A model generated the notes under the pieces. It did no database searches, had not been told where the DNA came from, and saw only the letters and a program-made list of their open reading frames with translations. From Clostridium_AT radicumherbarum (GTDB lineage: Bacteria; Bacillota; Clostridia; Clostridiales; Clostridiaceae): DNA of 64,000 bases. A program made the translations under genes and the position numbers. The stretch spans positions 992,001 through 1,056,000 of the forward strand of contig NZ_JBJHZY010000001.1 in the NCBI RefSeq assembly GCF_045310525.1, read 5' to 3'. The first letter of the stretch is position 1; each line of letters begins with the position of its first letter. This document shows, piece after piece, positions 9,081 through 16,525 of this stretch.

Positions 9081-10616
9081 ATGATTTGTGACAGCTGCAA
9101 AAGTGAATTCGATAATATAAATGGCTTAAAATTCTGTCCTTATTGCGGAACTATGCTTGAAGAAGCTGCTGATTTAAAAACTCAAAAACTTACTGAAAAA
9201 GCTAACGAAGAAACTGCTGCAAAAGGTATACATGATACAGCCAAAATGCCGATTATAACTAAGGAACAAATTAATAAGTATAAAAGAGAAAAGGCAATTG
9301 AAGTAGTAAAAAAACCTTTTAAGAATTTAAAAGTGGTTATACCTATAATTACCGTAATACTTTTTATGGCAGCAATTGGTGTTGGATATACATATTTTTC
9401 AGGCAGAGTTGTAGATGATTCAAAAATACAATCTGATCTTATAGGTAAAATAATAACCCTTCCAAAGGGGACAAGTTTTGAAATAAAAAAAGGTTATATA
9501 AAAAGTTTTAGTATTGCTCTGAGAAATACAAATAAGACCGAGAAAAAAGATGATATTAAAGCAGCTGTTACCTTAAACAATGGTATTATTGAGGTAAAGA
9601 CTTTTTTGTCAATGCAATATATATTAGACGAGAATAAAAATTGGATTATAAATAATAAACCAAGCCTTGCAGGAGATACTTCTGTGAAACCTGTCATTGG
9701 AATGGATGAAAATCAAATAATTGAGGGAGTTAAGAAATTAAGTATAAGCATCGGTGATACTACAAAAGTACTAAATGAAGCAGATGTGAAAACACTTAAA
9801 ATAGCGTCAAGAACACCGGATTTTGATAATTTAAAAGAAACGGTACTTATTGATGCAGGTATTGACAGCGGACTTATAGCAGCATCAGGAAAAATAAAGT
9901 GCTCTCTTAATTTTGAAAATGAAGCTTGGTCAATAACTGGCATTGAAAGAAACAGCAGTGATGATTTTGTCTTACAATTATCACCGACTTTTTCTCAGGA
10001 TAAATTACTTGAGCAAATTAAAAAGGAACCTTTAGATCAAACTGTAAGCAATCCAAATGTTTTTGGAGGAAAGAGCTTTTATATAAATGACAGTTTTACT
10101 AAAAGCATGGATATAACAGATAAAAGCTTTGATGCACAAAGCAGAGCTTTAAATGTAACAGTTAAAAGACAAAATACAGCAGGGGCGGTAATATTGGTTT
10201 TATCAACAGATTATTCCTATGAATTATCCTTTGATAAAATAAAACTGTTAAAAAAATCAAAAACAACAGCTGACAATGTTACAATCTCAGACATATCTAA
10301 AGATTATATTATATCAAGTATTGTAAATGCAAAAATTGAAGGCGCAAATGTATTTTTATGGTTTTCTGATAATCATGTAATAACTGCAGACGAAGCCCAA
10401 ACCTTTAAAACAAGTAAAGTAGCCTCACCAAAAGGAATTGAAAATGCAAAATATGCCTATGGTACAATAACTTATAAAGACGGTAGTAATACAAAAACTA
10501 CTAATGTTGTGACTGTGTATTTCCTTGTGTATGACAGCTCTAAGGGCTATTCCTGGAAACTGGATAGAGTAGTTGGTGAAGATTCACCAAATTATAATTC
10601 CTACATCATTAAATAG
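9081..10616 (+). CDS. Zinc-ribbon membrane protein with large extracytoplasmic region
   Basis: A 511-residue protein. It opens with a four-cysteine zinc ribbon (CDSC…CPYCG, residues 3-23). A charged linker follows, then one transmembrane helix at about residues 93-112 (VVIPIITVILFMAAIGVGYTY), and about 400 residues predicted outside the membrane. The outer part contains beta-rich segments with repeated IxxG/xxKxxITDIS-like phrases, resembling tandem copies of a small domain. The layout recalls TcaA-like zinc-ribbon membrane proteins of Firmicutes, but no specific function is claimed. Start is the ATG after TTGGAGGTAAGAA. It is monocistronic, with a strong terminator 96 bp downstream. Confidence 0.75.
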   Translation: MICDSCKSEFDNINGLKFCPYCGTMLEEAADLKTQKLTEKANEETAAKGIHDTAKMPIITKEQINKYKREKAIEVVKKPFKNLKVVIPIITVILFMAAIGVGYTYFSGRVVDDSKIQSDLIGKIITLPKGTSFEIKKGYIKSFSIALRNTNKTEKKDDIKAAVTLNNGIIEVKTFLSMQYILDENKNWIINNKPSLAGDTSVKPVIGMDENQIIEGVKKLSISIGDTTKVLNEADVKTLKIASRTPDFDNLKETVLIDAGIDSGLIAASGKIKCSLNFENEAWSITGIERNSSDDFVLQLSPTFSQDKLLEQIKKEPLDQTVSNPNVFGGKSFYINDSFTKSMDITDKSFDAQSRALNVTVKRQNTAGAVILVLSTDYSYELSFDKIKLLKKSKTTADNVTISDISKDYIISSIVNAKIEGANVFLWFSDNHVITADEAQTFKTSKVASPKGIENAKYAYGTITYKDGSNTKTTNVVTVYFLVYDSSKGYSWKLDRVVGEDSPNYNSYIIK

Positions 10617-10711
10617 CAGTAACTATAAATAATTACAATAAACTAGCAGCTTAACGGTAGATTTAGGAGCAGCTGTCATAAAGAAGCAGTGATAAGAGCA
10701 GGGTTTGGTTG

Positions 10712-10755
10712 ACCACCAATTAGTTATAAAATCTAATTGGTGGTTTAAATTTTTT
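10712..10755 (+). terminator. Strong terminator
   Basis: ACCACCAATTAG pairs perfectly over 12 bp with CTAATTGGTGGT (10733-10744), with a 9-nt loop and a following TTAAATTTTTT. It ends the zinc-ribbon gene transcript. Confidence 0.85.
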
Positions 10756-10813
10756 ATAATTTATAATTCAATTTAATTTTATCAGTTTTCTCTATATTCA
10801 TCATAAAGTATAA

Positions 10814-11485
10814 CTAAAGTAAAAAATTAATTAAATTAACTTTACTTAACACTGCCTTATCTCTAGTTCCTGGACTATTAAGCATATGCCAAGCAGTATA
10901 TTGCTCAGAGTATAGAATATTTGCAGTAGACATGCAGTCAACTGGAACAATAACATTGAAACCACGGAAGGCGGCACTAGTGGCTGTGTGCAGTACTGCA
11001 CCATTAGCTGCAAAGCCTGTAGCTATAACAGTTCTTATGCCTTTCTTGTGAAGTATTTCTTCTAAATTTGTTTCATAAAACTTATCTACATTTGATTTCA
11101 CAATAGGATCACCAGGCATAGGAGCTAATTGCTTTGTAATATCCTGTGGATTTCCTATATGAGTAAGACTATAGACAACCAACATATTATTTTTACGTGC
11201 TTGTATAAGTAATTTATTGATATTAGATATTGATGCGGTGCAGCGAGGATTTTTACATATAGTGGTCTCCATATCTAATATTAGTAGTGCACTAGCTTTA
11301 GGATCAACTGAAACTGATTTAAGCTCTGGAGCAGGTGGAGCTGAGACTGTATTCCATAGATCGATAATTGTTTTATCAGTTTCATTAGCTCTATAGTGCA
11401 ATGAATCATAATACCAATTATAATTGATATTGTAATTACCTAAGCCTTCAAATAATTCACCATTATAAGGACAAAAATATAGCAC
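10814..11485 (-). CDS. Isochorismatase-fold hydrolase lacking the catalytic cysteine
   Basis: A 223-residue protein of the isochorismatase-like hydrolase fold. The conserved Asp is in LILDMETT (about residue 70) and the conserved Lys in IVKSNVDKFYET (about 125). The loop that in cysteine amidases of this fold reads TDxCV is here GFAANGAVLHTA (about 152-163), so the nucleophilic Cys is Ala. Isochorismatases of the PhzD kind also use Asp and Lys without a Cys, so a vinyl-ether or other non-amidase reaction is possible. The N-terminal 55 residues are not typical of the minimal fold. Start is GTG behind GGGGGATTATT. It stands alone, with a palindrome upstream. Confidence 0.75.
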   Translation of the reverse strand: MLYFCPYNGELFEGLGNYNINYNWYYDSLHYRANETDKTIIDLWNTVSAPPAPELKSVSVDPKASALLILDMETTICKNPRCTASISNINKLLIQARKNNMLVVYSLTHIGNPQDITKQLAPMPGDPIVKSNVDKFYETNLEEILHKKGIRTVIATGFAANGAVLHTATSAAFRGFNVIVPVDCMSTANILYSEQYTAWHMLNSPGTRDKAVLSKVNLINFLL

Positions 11486-11527
11486 AATAATCCCCCTTAA
11501 TTAAGTTTATATTATTATATGTAATGT

Positions 11528-11558
11528 AATATACAAATGAATATCATTATTGTATATT
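11528..11558. promoter_or_regulatory. Operator-like inverted repeat upstream of the isochorismatase-fold gene
   Basis: AATATACAA (11528-11536) and TTGTATATT (11550-11558) are perfect 9-bp inverted arms around a 13-nt spacer, 43-73 bp upstream of the GTG at 11485. No T-tract follows on the minus strand, so a DNA operator is likelier than a terminator. The regulator is unknown. Confidence 0.4.
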
Positions 11559-11605
11559 TTGTGGAAATATATCAAAAATATTTTAAAATAATAATTGTAC
11601 TCTTA

Positions 11606-12151
11606 TTACTTTAGGCTTACCACTTTTAGTGGGACATAAGTTAACTTCCCATTTATCCTTTTACTTTCCATCAATGTGATACTATTTACTGGAATCTCCA
11701 TTTGGTGATCTAAATTAAGTGAGGTTGCTATTTCAACTATTTCTTTATTTAATATAACTTGCCTACCAATAGTTATATGGGGCTTAAGTGGCTTTTCATC
11801 ATAGGTTATACCTTGATTTTTAAGGTTAAAGCATAATTTTTTATGAAGACTTCCCAGCTTTTCACTATATTTTGTTCCAACCCATAATATATTAGAATTA
11901 CCTTTATTAAAGTTTCCTAGTTTATCAATTGTAAGGACGAAGGGAGTAAATTTTGAAGCCAAATTTTCCATGGCGTTAATTACCCTAGGAACATTTAATT
12001 CTCCTAGTTCTCCAAGAAAAGCTAATGTTATATGAAAGTTATCTATATTTGTAAATGACCCTTTAATGCAATAGTTCTTCAATTCAATTTCTATATTTTC
12101 AAGGTAAGCTTTTATATTTTTCTCAAAGTCGATGGCTATAAATAATCGCAT
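11606..12151 (-). CDS. thpR: RNA 2',3'-cyclic phosphodiesterase (2'-5' RNA ligase family)
   Basis: A 181-residue member of the 2H phosphoesterase family. It carries the two defining His-x-Thr motifs, HITLAFLG (about residue 42) and HITIGR (about 124), and begins with MRLFIAIDF, typical of ThpR/LigT. The family hydrolyses 2',3'-cyclic phosphates at RNA ends. Length matches the family (about 180-190). The ATG has GGAGTGTGATAAA upstream. No functional partner is adjacent. Confidence 0.9.
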   Translation of the reverse strand: MRLFIAIDFEKNIKAYLENIEIELKNYCIKGSFTNIDNFHITLAFLGELGELNVPRVINAMENLASKFTPFVLTIDKLGNFNKGNSNILWVGTKYSEKLGSLHKKLCFNLKNQGITYDEKPLKPHITIGRQVILNKEIVEIATSLNLDHQMEIPVNSITLMESKRINGKLTYVPLKVVSLK

Positions 12152-12387
12152 TTTATCACACTCCTATAACATTATTATAGTCATATTTCTCCTAAGGATT
12201 TAACTTAAATAAATTTAAAATAAGAAAAATAGTAATATCATGAAGAAAGTTATGGTAGTATCTAATTATTAAATATTGTTTGCTTATATTTCAAAATAAT
12301 AAATATTAAATTTGGATTCCTAAGTCAATAATAATAGTACCCTTTGATAGCTTAATAGAAAAATTAAATAAAGGAGTGTGATAGCTA

Positions 12388-12861
12388 ATGAAGGAGATAG
12401 TTTTGGCAGGAGGCTGTTTTTGGGGAATTGAAGAATTCCTTTCTAGAATAGAAGGAGTTTTAGAAACAGAAGTGGGATATGCAAATGGAAGAACTCCAAA
12501 TCCAAGCTACGAGGATGTATGCTATAAGAATACAGGTTATGCTGAGGCATGCTATATTAGGTATGATGAAAAAGAGCTGAAATTAGAAAAGCTTTTAGAA
12601 AAATTCTGGAGTGTAATTGATCCAACTACTTTAAATAGACAGGGACCAGACCTTGGAAGTCAATATAGAACAGGAATTTACTATATAGATGAATTAGATA
12701 AGGAATCTACAATAAAAAGTAAGGAAAAAGAACAGTTAAAGTATGATAAAAAAATTGTAACTGAGATTAAGCCCTTAGAAAATTTTTATAAAGCAGAGGA
12801 GTATCATCAAAAGTACTTGAAAAAGAACCCCGGGGGATACTGCCATATAATATTGGATTAA
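12388..12861 (+). CDS. msrA: Peptide-methionine (S)-S-oxide reductase MsrA
   Basis: A 157-residue protein with the MsrA signature GGCFWGIEEF at residues 8-17, where the Cys is the nucleophile. It also has the conserved GYANG, DPTTLNRQGPDLGSQYRTGIYY and YHQKYLKKNPGGYCHI segments. MsrA reduces the S-epimer of methionine sulfoxide in proteins during oxidative stress. A cysteine in GGYCHI near the C-terminus could be the resolving cysteine. The start follows AAAGGAGTGTGATAGCTA. No msrB gene is visible nearby. Confidence 0.95.
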   Translation: MKEIVLAGGCFWGIEEFLSRIEGVLETEVGYANGRTPNPSYEDVCYKNTGYAEACYIRYDEKELKLEKLLEKFWSVIDPTTLNRQGPDLGSQYRTGIYYIDELDKESTIKSKEKEQLKYDKKIVTEIKPLENFYKAEEYHQKYLKKNPGGYCHIILD

Positions 12862-13015
12862 ATACAGAAATGATTCTCTTATTTCACTTCACATGTAAAA
12901 GTGATCTTTATGTATATATTTGGAATTGCACCTTTACAATAGTGCTGCTACTAAGGTATTATTTATATAATAAGGGGCATTATTTTTAAAATCATAAAAT
13001 AAAAAGGGTGAGAAT

Positions 13016-13870
13016 ATGAGAATCACTACTGATTCAGCTGACATTGTAAAATCTTTTAATAATAATATAGTTTCAATACAAATGAATGGTGTAGAAAAAA
13101 TACTTTTTGGGAAAGGTATTGGCTTTGGAAAAAAGCCTGGAGATAAACTTCCCAAAGGTACTGAATACGAAAAAGTATTTGTTATTGAAGATGAAGATAA
13201 CTTAAGGAATTTTGAGCAGGTAATAGAAACTGTTGATGAAGAGTTTTTAATGTTATGTGAGAAAATGATAACTTTTATTGCAAATGAGTTAAATGAAGAT
13301 TTGGATGAGAGAATCCATATTGCCTTGGTTGATCATTTAGATTTTGCAATAAAAAGACTGGCAAATGATGAGATCATAGAAAATCCATTTATTATGGAGA
13401 TAAAAGCCCTCTATTCAAGAGAATATGCCTTGGCTGAAAAAGTTTCAGAGATAATGCAAAAGGAAATTAAGGTTAATATTCCTGAGGGTGAAATTGGATT
13501 TATAGCTCTACATATTCATTCTGCAAGAAATAGCGGAAAGCTGTCTAATACAATAAAGAGCACTTATTTAATAAATTCTATTGTTGAACAAATAGAGAAA
13601 GAAATCAAGGTAAATATAGACAAAACTACTTTAGATTATGCCAGATTTTTAACTCATTTAAGGTTTGCAATTAAAAGAATATTAATAAATATAGCTATAA
13701 AAAATGATTTTATTAAAGAAATAAGATCAAAGTATAAGCTAGCTTATAAAATAGCGAAGAATATTTCAAAAATCTTAACTGAACAATTAGAGAAAGAGGT
13801 TTCAGAAGATGAAATAGCTTATCTAGCTATGCATATTGAAAGACTAAGATTGGCAACACTTGAAAAATAA
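13016..13870 (+). CDS. BglG/LicT-family PRD transcription antiterminator
   Basis: A 284-residue antiterminator with an N-terminal RNA-binding CAT domain (about residues 9-65, including NNNIVSIQMNG and FGKGIGFGKKPGD). Two PTS regulation domains follow, PRD1 (about 75-175, HIALVDHLDFAIKR and GFIALHIHSA) and PRD2 (about 180-284, RFLTHLRFAIKR and AYLAMHIERL). Conserved histidines in both PRDs are targets for PTS phosphorylation. Two RAT-type leader hairpins lie in the neighbouring IIA/nagE intergenic region, so this protein very probably controls both genes in response to PTS sugar flux. The N-terminus carries about 8 residues more than typical LicT or GlcT. The ATG follows AAGGGTGAGAAT. Confidence 0.9.
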   Translation: MRITTDSADIVKSFNNNIVSIQMNGVEKILFGKGIGFGKKPGDKLPKGTEYEKVFVIEDEDNLRNFEQVIETVDEEFLMLCEKMITFIANELNEDLDERIHIALVDHLDFAIKRLANDEIIENPFIMEIKALYSREYALAEKVSEIMQKEIKVNIPEGEIGFIALHIHSARNSGKLSNTIKSTYLINSIVEQIEKEIKVNIDKTTLDYARFLTHLRFAIKRILINIAIKNDFIKEIRSKYKLAYKIAKNISKILTEQLEKEVSEDEIAYLAMHIERLRLATLEK

Positions 13871-13881
13871 TGAATAATATA

Positions 13882-13923
13882 AAAACAGCTAGCAAATTTT
13901 GGGGTGAATTTGCTAGCTGTTTT
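13882..13923. terminator. Bidirectional terminator between the antiterminator and IIA genes
   Basis: AAAACAGCTAGCAAATT (13882-13898) pairs over 17 bp with 13907-13923 around loop TTGGGGTG. T-runs occur on the plus strand, and the A-run at the left gives a T-run on the minus strand, so it can end both convergent transcripts. Confidence 0.9.
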
Positions 13924-13942
13924 TTATTGAAGTTTAATATTT

Positions 13943-14431
13943 TTATAGGCTGAAACTTATAATTTCATCTTTTCCAGCGGTGACATCCTTATCAAGATTT
14001 GTATTTAAATCTTTTATTAAATCCATATTAGTAATTAATACTGGAGTGATTAATGAATAGCCTTTACCTAAAATAACGTCTCTATTTAATTTTATAATAG
14101 GTGTTCCTGCTTTAACCTTTGTACCAGCCTCAGCTAATTGCTGGAAGCCTTCCCCATTTAGAGATACGGTATCAATTCCTATATGAACTAATAGCTCAAC
14201 TCCATTTTCAAGTGTTAATCCAAAAGCATGCAGAGTTTTAAACACTAAGGTTAATTCTCCATCACAAGGGGCAACTATTATATCCCCAGTTGGTTCTATA
14301 GCAATTCCATCACCAGCTAATCTTTCAGAAAATACAGGATCTGGTACTTTAGATAAATCTATTGTTTTACCGCTTACTGGCGCAACTAAATTTACTTCTT
14401 TGGTTGAATTCTTTTTTAAAAAATTAAACAT
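13943..14431 (-). CDS. PTS glucose-family EIIA component (partner of nagE)
   Basis: A 162-residue free-standing EIIA of the glucose superfamily (PF00358). It relays phosphate from HPr to the EIIB domain of the sugar transporter. FKTLHAFGLTLENG (about residue 70) and ELLVHIGIDTVSLNGEGF (about 85) hold the two conserved histidines; the second is the phosphorylation site. The NagE protein encoded divergently lacks an EIIA domain, so this protein is its likely partner. A consensus promoter, a RAT/terminator leader and a hairpin that includes the Shine-Dalgarno lie upstream. As I recall, a similar split and divergent IIA/IICB arrangement was reported for the GlcNAc PTS of C. beijerinckii. Confidence 0.92.
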   Translation of the reverse strand: MFNFLKKNSTKEVNLVAPVSGKTIDLSKVPDPVFSERLAGDGIAIEPTGDIIVAPCDGELTLVFKTLHAFGLTLENGVELLVHIGIDTVSLNGEGFQQLAEAGTKVKAGTPIIKLNRDVILGKGYSLITPVLITNMDLIKDLNTNLDKDVTAGKDEIISFSL

Positions 14432-14434
14432 AAC

Positions 14435-14457
14435 ATATTCCTGTTAATAAGGAATAT
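14435..14457 (-). promoter_or_regulatory. Hairpin enclosing the IIA ribosome binding site
   Basis: On the minus strand, ATATTCCT pairs perfectly over 8 bp with AGGAATAT around a 7-nt loop. The AGGA in the 3' arm is the Shine-Dalgarno, 7 bases before the ATG at 14431. Folding would hide the ribosome site, giving a possible translational control step. An AAAGGATG lies just upstream but is too far from the ATG to serve directly. Confidence 0.45.
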
Positions 14458-14502
14458 TCACATCCTTTCGTCACTTTATTTTATTGAATAATTATAACAA
14501 AT

Positions 14503-14559
14503 AAAAAAAGACATAAGTTTTCTATAACAGTAAACTCATGCCTGATTTAACAGTAACAT
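14503..14559 (-). promoter_or_regulatory. RAT antiterminator site and overlapping terminator, IIA leader
   Basis: On the minus strand, GTTACTGTTAAATCAGGCAT (within 14535-14559) closely matches the ribonucleic antiterminator of the GlcT type as I remember it from B. subtilis ptsG. The following stem GGCATGAGTTT (14532-14542) pairs with AAACTTATGTC (14510-14520) with two G·T pairs, ending in TTTTTTT (14503-14509). The two structures share the GGCATGAG segment, so they are mutually exclusive. The adjacent PRD antiterminator is the likely binder. Confidence 0.75.
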
Positions 14560-14572
14560 ATTTACATTTTTT

Positions 14573-14601
14573 ATTATATTCTTTTAAATTATTAGTGTCA
14601 A
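14573..14601 (-). promoter_or_regulatory. Consensus sigma-A promoter for the IIA gene
   Basis: On the minus strand, TTGACA (14596-14601) and TATAAT (14573-14578) are both perfect and 17 bp apart. The start would be near 14566, just upstream of the RAT hairpin. Confidence 0.85.
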
Positions 14602-14648
14602 TAATTTAAGAAAATTTAAAAGTTTATTAAAAATTTTTTAAAAAGGTA

Positions 14649-14677
14649 TTGATTAAAAGCAAAATATAGGTTAGTAT
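14649..14677 (+). promoter_or_regulatory. Promoter for nagE
   Basis: TTGATT (14649-14654) and TAGTAT (14672-14677) are 17 bp apart. The start would be near 14684, so the transcript begins upstream of the RAT/terminator leader. Confidence 0.55.
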
Positions 14678-14709
14678 AAGAGTATAAAAAATAGAAAATG
14701 TTTTCAAGC

Positions 14710-14778
14710 GTGTAACCGATTAAATTTGGGCATTAGCTGAAAAGGATAACGAATTATTTGTCCTTTTCAGCTTTTTTT
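14710..14778 (+). promoter_or_regulatory. RAT antiterminator site and terminator, nagE leader
   Basis: GTGTAACCGATTAAATTTGG (14710-14729) followed by GCATTAGC resembles a GlcT-type RAT. It overlaps a strong terminator: AGCTGAAAAGGA (14735-14746) pairs perfectly over 12 bp with TCCTTTTCAGCT (14761-14772), followed by TTTTTT. The layout mirrors the one in the IIA leader on the other strand. Confidence 0.75.
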
Positions 14779-14859
14779 ATTTCTATTAATAAAATAAAAC
14801 TGTATTTAAGGATGTAATAATCCTTAAAATAAATAATTATATGGAGGGGGAACCTTATT

Positions 14860-16296
14860 ATGATGAAATTTCTACAAAGACTAGGAAAATCATTAATGCT
14901 TCCAGTAGCTGTATTACCTGTTGCTAGTATATTAATGGGTATTGGTTATTGGATAGACCCTACTGGATGGGGAGCAAACAGTGTAGTATCTGCTTTCTTA
15001 TTAAAAGCAGGTGGCTCACTAATTGACAACATGGGAATCTTATTTGCAATTGGTGTAGCTGTGGGCATGTCAGATGACAATGACGGTACAGCTGGACTCG
15101 CTGGTCTTGTATCCTGGCTTATGATCACAACATTACTATCTCCAGCTGTAGTTGCAATGTTTAAACACGTTGATGTTAAATTAGTTGATCCAGCATTTGC
15201 TAAAACTCAAACTCAATTCATCGGTATTACAGCAGGCTTGATTGGTGCTTATTGCTACAACAAGTTTAAACGCACTAAATTACCAGATGCATTAGGTTTC
15301 TTTAGCGGTAAAAGATCTGTTGCTATAGTAACAGCAGGAATGTCAATTTTAGCAGCCCTTATATTATTCTTTATATGGCCTGTAGTTTACGAAGGACTTG
15401 TAACTTTCGGTAAATCAATAGTATCAACTGGTGCTATTGGAGCAGGTATCTATGCATTCCTGAATAGATTACTAATACCAACTGGTCTTCATCACGCACT
15501 TAACTCAGTATTCTGGTTTGATGTTGCTGGAGTTAATGACCTAGGTAATTTCTGGTCAGGTAAAGGAACTCTAGGAGTAACTGGTATGTATATGACTGGA
15601 TTCTTCCCTGTAATGATGTTTGGTCTTCCAGCAGCTGCATTAGCTATGTATCATACTGCAAAAGACAAGAAGAAGAAAGTAGTATATGGCTTATTAATGG
15701 CTGGTGCATTATCATCATTCTTTACTGGTGTTACAGAACCATTAGAATTTGCATTTATGTTCTTAGCTCCACCTTTATATTTAATACATGCAATTTTAAC
15801 TGGTATTTCTGCAGCTGTATGTACACTATTACCAATAAGAGCTGGCTTTAACTTTAGTGCAGGTTTCGTTGATTGGTTCCTAAGCTTTAAGGCTCCAATG
15901 GCTCAAAATCCATTAATGTTAATACTAGTAGGTTTAGTATTTGGAGTAATTTACTATGTAGTATTCCGTTTTGCAATTACAAAATGGAATTTAAAGACAC
16001 CTGGTAGAGAAGATGATACAGATGATGAAGAAAATGTAGTGCTTGCAAACAATGACTTTACTCAAGTAGCATCTATTATATTACAAGGTGTTGGAGGAAA
16101 AGAAAACGTAACATCAATAGACAACTGTGTAACTAGATTACGTTTAACAATTAAAGACCAGGCAGCTGTAAATGAAAAAGTTATAAAGTCTGCTGGCATT
16201 GCTGGTGTAATCAGACCTGGTAAAAACAGTATTCAGGTTATAGTAGGAACACAAGTACAATTTGTAGCAGACGAGTTTAAGAAATTATGTAAATAA
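14860..16296 (+). CDS. nagE: PTS N-acetylglucosamine-type EIICB transporter
   Basis: A 478-residue membrane permease of the glucose/GlcNAc PTS family. The EIIC domain (about residues 1-370) has some ten membrane segments and the conserved LIPTGLHHALNSVFWFD and GVTEPLEFAFMFLAP sugar-binding stretches. The EIIB domain (about 400-478) carries the phosphorylatable Cys in SIDNCVTRLRL. There is no EIIA domain; the divergent IIA gene supplies it. N-terminal similarity to NagE/NagP and the following nagA gene indicate GlcNAc, though related EIICBs also take glucose. Expression is probably controlled by the RAT leader. The ATG follows GGAGGGGGAACCTTATT; an ATG one codon later is also possible. Confidence 0.9.
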   Translation: MMKFLQRLGKSLMLPVAVLPVASILMGIGYWIDPTGWGANSVVSAFLLKAGGSLIDNMGILFAIGVAVGMSDDNDGTAGLAGLVSWLMITTLLSPAVVAMFKHVDVKLVDPAFAKTQTQFIGITAGLIGAYCYNKFKRTKLPDALGFFSGKRSVAIVTAGMSILAALILFFIWPVVYEGLVTFGKSIVSTGAIGAGIYAFLNRLLIPTGLHHALNSVFWFDVAGVNDLGNFWSGKGTLGVTGMYMTGFFPVMMFGLPAAALAMYHTAKDKKKKVVYGLLMAGALSSFFTGVTEPLEFAFMFLAPPLYLIHAILTGISAAVCTLLPIRAGFNFSAGFVDWFLSFKAPMAQNPLMLILVGLVFGVIYYVVFRFAITKWNLKTPGREDDTDDEENVVLANNDFTQVASIILQGVGGKENVTSIDNCVTRLRLTIKDQAAVNEKVIKSAGIAGVIRPGKNSIQVIVGTQVQFVADEFKKLCK

Positions 16297-16320
16297 AAAT
16301 AAACTGATGTTATAAAATTA

Positions 16321-16361
16321 AAATAACCTCGACAAGTAAAATTACTTGCGAGGTTATTTTT
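16321..16361 (+). terminator. Terminator after nagE
   Basis: AAATAACCTCG pairs with CGAGGTTATTT, and the inner CAAGTAA pairs with TTACTTG with a one-base bulge, giving a long stem ending in TTTTT. It separates nagE from nagA. Confidence 0.85.
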
Positions 16362-16525
16362 ACAATTATCATAATACTCATTAGCCCACTAACTAAATAT
16401 GAAAATTATCTTTGAAGGTTTAGAGTAAAATTAAATTACTTAAAGCTTTTTTAAGTATGATATAATAAAAATGTAGAAGAACTACGGTTATACCATAAAA
16501 TAAACAATAAAGGTGGTAATTACTT

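Noticed and set aside
11538..11552. Possible Fur box before the isochorismatase-fold gene
   Set aside because: Only about 11 of 15 positions match and the surrounding perfect inverted repeat has a different centre; no siderophore or iron genes are nearby.
14860..16296. Glucose-specific PtsG transporter
   Set aside because: The RAT leaders resemble those of ptsG, but the protein looks more like NagE/NagP and nagA follows; glucose remains a possible second substrate.
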